A stretch of 64,000 nt of DNA from Vigna angularis (taxonomy: Eukaryota > Streptophyta > Magnoliopsida > Fabales > Fabaceae): assembly GCF_016808095.1 (NCBI RefSeq), contig NC_068978.1:31430160-31494159 (forward strand). Direction: 5' to 3'. Shown piece after piece: positions 60,785 through 64,000 of the stretch. Both the position numbers and the translations under genes were made by a program. Each line of letters opens with the position of its first letter. Positions within the stretch are counted from its first letter, which is position 1. A model generated the notes under the pieces. It was not told the origin of the DNA, did not search any database, and saw only the letters and a program-made list of their open reading frames with translations.

Positions 60785-62712
60785 ATGTTGGACTACGAAT
60801 GGGGAAACCCGTCTTCAATAATGCTAACAGGAAACGAGGAGACCGCAGCCGGAGCTTCCGACCAGACCCACCGTCAAATCTTCGACCACTACGCCTCGCA
60901 CTCGCTCATCCCCGACCACTTTCTGCACGCGCCAACTCACTCCGCCGTCACCACTGCCGCGGCACCCACCGTCGACTTCACCAACCACCACCACCACTTC
61001 AACCCGCAGCCGCACCACCACCACATCAACAACCACCACCACCACCCGTTCTTCGACCCACGCGCCTTCCACGGCGCGTCCTCCGCCTCCTACCCCCCAC
61101 CCCCTTCCATGCTCTCCCTTGACCCGCTTCCCCACGTCAACGCCACCAACTGCGGCCCCGGGCCCGGACCCGGCCCGGGCGGACTCCTCCTCGTTCCCAA
61201 GTCCGAGGACGTCGGTCGGCCCATGGACTTTGTCGGCTCACGAATTGGCCTAAATCTCGGTGGGCGGACGTATTTCTCCTCCTCCGAGGACGATTTCGTG
61301 AGCCGTCTGTACCGTCGGTCTCGGCCGGCGGAATCCGGTTCGGCGGCTTCCTCCAACTCCCCGCGCTGCCAGGCCGAGGGATGCAATGCTGATCTGTCTC
61401 AGGCGAAGCACTACCACCGACGCCACAAGGTGTGCGAGTTCCACTCGAAAGCCGCCACCGTCATCGCAGCCGGGTTGACTCAGCGATTCTGCCAGCAATG
61501 CAGCAGGTTGTGGTGGCGCCTGTCTCTTCCCCACCGTCGGAAAATAAACATCAATCATTGATTGAGTTTGCCTCTCCCAAGGGCACTTGCGTCTTTTCGC
61601 TACCCCTTGCGTAGCAATTTTATTTCACTTTGCAACACAACACACTGAACCAACCACGGGTTAAACTTAGTTCAAATTAAATGTTCATTTAATTGGGAGC
61701 CTGGTGAAATGACGAAAACATCCCTCGTTTTCGTTCTTATTTTTCCACTCAACGTAGAAAATTCACGATTGAAATCTGGGTGGGTCTTAGAAAAATTACG
61801 TTGGTTTCTTAGAAATTAATGAAAATGTGTGAAACATGGAATGGTGATGTTTGTGTTTCTCCATGGATGTAGGGGTGGGGGTGGAAAAGACGAAAGTGCC
61901 CTTGGGAGAGTGTTGATAATGATTGAGTTTGCCGTACGTGGGGAAATCCCGAGGGCATTTGCGTCCCTAACATGTTTCTTGTTTGCTCTTACTCTACTTT
62001 CAGTTTTGCAACCTACGTACTGCATCGTTTTGCTCCTTTTAGTTAGTACCATTAAAAACAGCTGCATAGTGCATTGCATCAACAAAATAATAACTATATA
62101 TTATTATTATTATTATTTTTTTTGGGTACGTGTTTTTTTCTCTAATTAATTAACTATTGTTTGATTTTGACGTGCAGGTTCCATCTTCTCTCTGAGTTTG
62201 ATAACGGAAAACGTAGCTGCAGGAAGAGATTGGCAGATCACAATCGCCGCAGAAGAAAAACTCAGCAACCATCTCAAGAAATTCAGAAATCTCAACCCTC
62301 TTTGGATAATGTTGCAAGTACAATCTCTCTCTCTCTCCTTCTTCTTCTTTCTCTCGTCACTCTAATTGCCATAAATAACTCATCGAACAATCAAGATCTG
62401 TCGTCAGAGACCAAAAAAATCAATCTTTTTTTAAATTTACGCAGACCATGTTTCCAAAATCTCACCTTCGAACTGTTTTGTTGGAGTTACATGCATGATT
62501 CCTTGAAAATTATTCATGGGGAGAATGAGAATGAGAATGAGGGTTTTCTGTTGCTGTTGTATTTTTGTTTTGAAGGATCTCCACCTGACTCCGGAGCCCA
62601 GTCGTCGTCGGTGACGGTGGCGGTGTCCCCGCCGGACTATTTCCGGCAGAGGCCGTATCAGAGCACAAACCCTTCTACAAATTCAAGCTCACTGTTTTTC
62701 TCCAGCGGGTAG
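60785..62712 (+). CDS. SPL8: SBP-box transcription factor SPL8
   Basis: Three exons: 60785-61506, 62178-62317 and 62576-62712, giving 332 residues, the size of Arabidopsis SPL8. The start MLDYEW is conserved in SPL8. Residues 60-90 are His/Asn-rich and 123-132 are Gly-Pro repeats. The SPL8-specific block [14 protein letters not shown] and [13 protein letters not shown] covers about 153-181. The SBP domain spans about 195-268: zinc site one is C195, C200, C217 and H220; zinc site two is C236, C239, H243 and C255; the nuclear signal is [17 protein letters not shown]. The protein ends SSLFFSSG, as in SPL8. The SBP domain is split by intron 1 at the usual place (QQCSR/FHLL). SBP proteins bind GTAC cores. 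SPL8 acts in anther and pollen-sac development and gibberellin response. No miR156 target site was seen, consistent with SPL8 lying outside the miR156-regulated SPL group. Confidence 0.95.
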
Positions 62713-63740
62713 TGCATGTTGGAGCAGTTTAATTTGCATGGCTAATCAACATTTGCAAGGAATTAACGAAGCAGCGTCAACAACAATAATGATGATAATC
62801 ATAAAAATAATAATATATAATATATAGTGAACTAGTACTTCTACTTCTACTTCTTCTTCTTCTTCTTCCATCATCACCTGTAACTCCAATCTTAGTTTCA
62901 AAGTTTGTATTAATCTGGCGTTATTGATCTGTACGAATTGTGATTTAAAGCATCTATGTTAATGAGGCTTAATTAATGTGTTAATCAATTGTTGTTGTTT
63001 TGAAATGGTGGTAATTAGGTATATGGTAGTAATAAGTAGTAGGAAATGGAATTGTGAGGAATGGCCCCTACCTTTTGTATGATGTTTTATTTTCACTGCT
63101 GTAAAATGTAGTTATGGTAAACCGTAGAAGGGAAAATTGGACCCCTATATTTGGATTTTCCCGGAAATAGGACCTGTTTGGTTTCTGAGGAAATTGTGGC
63201 AGCTGAGCACGGGTGTTCAGGTCTATACACATATTCATTTTTCCAGCATTGAATTATTTTCCTTTTGTCTGAAGGGATGATTATTGAAAAATAGAGAATT
63301 TAAAGTGTAAATAATAGGGTTGGATATGTGAATTTCTAGCTAGGAACATTTATTGGAATCCCTAGCCGTCAAGCTGTCTCCTCTATGGAAGCTACATAGC
63401 TGTACTAAACCCAGTTAAATGTTTCCAATATCAACCTGCAGATGCCCTTTTCTCTCTCCCTTCTTCCCTCTCTCTCTCTCTTTCTCTCACTCTCACTCAA
63501 ACAATCTCATCATACATACAATGTGTGGCTATTCCTTCTTAAGTACCTAACGGTTGGGTCTACCTAAAAACCAAACCAATGTAGAGGGAGAGGCTACCCT
63601 AATCTTTCTCCTCATCTTACCATTTCATTAAACCCTAAAACCATAATGCTAATTAAGATCAAATGCTTAAGTAATTTCCTCTCTCTTCAATTCAAAATCA
63701 GCAATAGTTCTAGCAACTAGCACGTCATCTTATAAATCAA

Positions 63741-63742
<2 letters not shown>

Positions 63743-63773
<31 letters not shown>
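63743..63773. repeat. (TA)n microsatellite
   Basis: About 31 bp of uninterrupted TA. Confidence 0.9.
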
Positions 63774-63776
<3 letters not shown>

Positions 63777-63782
63777 CAAGAG

Positions 63783-63978
63783 ATATATTAACAACTTTTC
63801 ATAATAATTTTTTAACAATATATCATATATGTTATTGTTTTATTGATCCGTTTGAATTTATTTTCTTAAAAAAATATATCAAACAGACTAATCATAAATT
63901 ATCAAATAAACGTTGTAAAAAAATTGTTAAAAAAAAGTTATTAAAAGAATATTTTTCTGTATATTAACACATAGATTA
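63783..63978. mobile_element. Possible MITE with inverted ends
   Basis: The left end ATATTAACAACTTTTCATAA followed by TAATTTTTTAACAA is matched, imperfectly in reverse complement, by TTGTTAAAAAAAAGTTATTA and AAAG at 63924-63950. The element would be about 190 bp and AT-rich. In sequence this AT-rich such pairing can arise by chance. Confidence 0.35.
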
Positions 63979-64000
63979 AGTTGGTAGTTTTTTTTTTTTT

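Larger units (their letters stand above)
62713..64000. other. SPL8 3' UTR and downstream spacer
   Basis: The 3' UTR probably runs to about 63110 and includes a (CTT)n run at 62840-62868. 63450-63500 is a (CT)n-rich tract. The remainder is AT-rich with a (TA)n tract and a possible MITE, and ends in a poly(T) run at the window edge. Confidence 0.5.

Noticed and set aside
60649..61122. Second frame (157 codons) over SPL8 exon 1
   Set aside because: It is an alternative-frame shadow of a GC-rich exon. The frame starting at 60785 carries the SBP domain and SPL8 motifs.

Overview
This window is nuclear DNA from a flowering plant, almost certainly a legume and probably of the bean/cowpea (Phaseoleae) type. 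The supporting signs are AT-rich spacers with long (TA)n arrays, GT-AG introns, plant-specific gene families (a P-type PPR protein, an SBP-box factor, a Qa-SNARE of the SYP13 group), plant Ty1/copia, Ty3/gypsy, Mutator-like and CACTA-like elements, and a syntaxin locus with two alternative terminal exons, an arrangement reported from Medicago. The species call is inference.

Layout. 1-4.5 kb holds degraded Ty3/gypsy DNA (an LTR-like block and a decayed pol gene). 5.27-7.66 kb (+) is a four-exon gene resembling plant Mediator-associated protein 2. 9.08-10.75 kb (-) is an intronless PPR gene. 12.4-13.7 kb is a Sirevirus-like LTR carrying an array of TAATCGATTA palindromes. 13.9-15.3 kb (+) is a duplicated, broken RING-H2 gene. 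15.66-16.81 kb is a small Mutator-like element. 18.46-21.26 kb (+) is an RRP7 ribosome-biogenesis gene in seven exons. 23.50-28.86 kb (-) is a complete, young Ty1/copia element with two nonsense codons. 29.4-35.1 kb (+) is the SYP132-type syntaxin with 13 exons plus an alternative exon 13 lying 2.3 kb downstream. 38.5-41.5 kb (+) is a three-exon PDRG1-like prefoldin-related gene. 44-57 kb is gene-poor: an inverted-repeat element, a 39-bp tandem array, a gypsy LTR-like relic, a Mutator-like element with a perfect 9-bp target duplication, a second long-inverted-repeat element, long (TA)n tracts and a CACTA-like element. 60.8-62.7 kb (+) is an SPL8 transcription factor gene, whose GC-rich first exon stands out from the AT-rich surroundings.

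The genes do not form a pathway. They are independent plant loci: transcription (Mediator-associated, SPL8), organelle RNA handling (PPR), rRNA processing (RRP7), plasma-membrane secretion (SYP132) and a chaperone-linked protein (PDRG1-like). The most interesting item is the syntaxin locus. Two phase-compatible last exons encode two different membrane anchors, matching the arrangement reported to give a symbiosis-dedicated SNARE isoform in Medicago. A very recent copia insertion sits about 0.58 kb upstream of its start codon. No bacterial operons, CRISPR arrays or tRNA/rRNA genes were seen. All exon boundaries come from reading splice signals and reading-frame continuity by eye, without transcript data.
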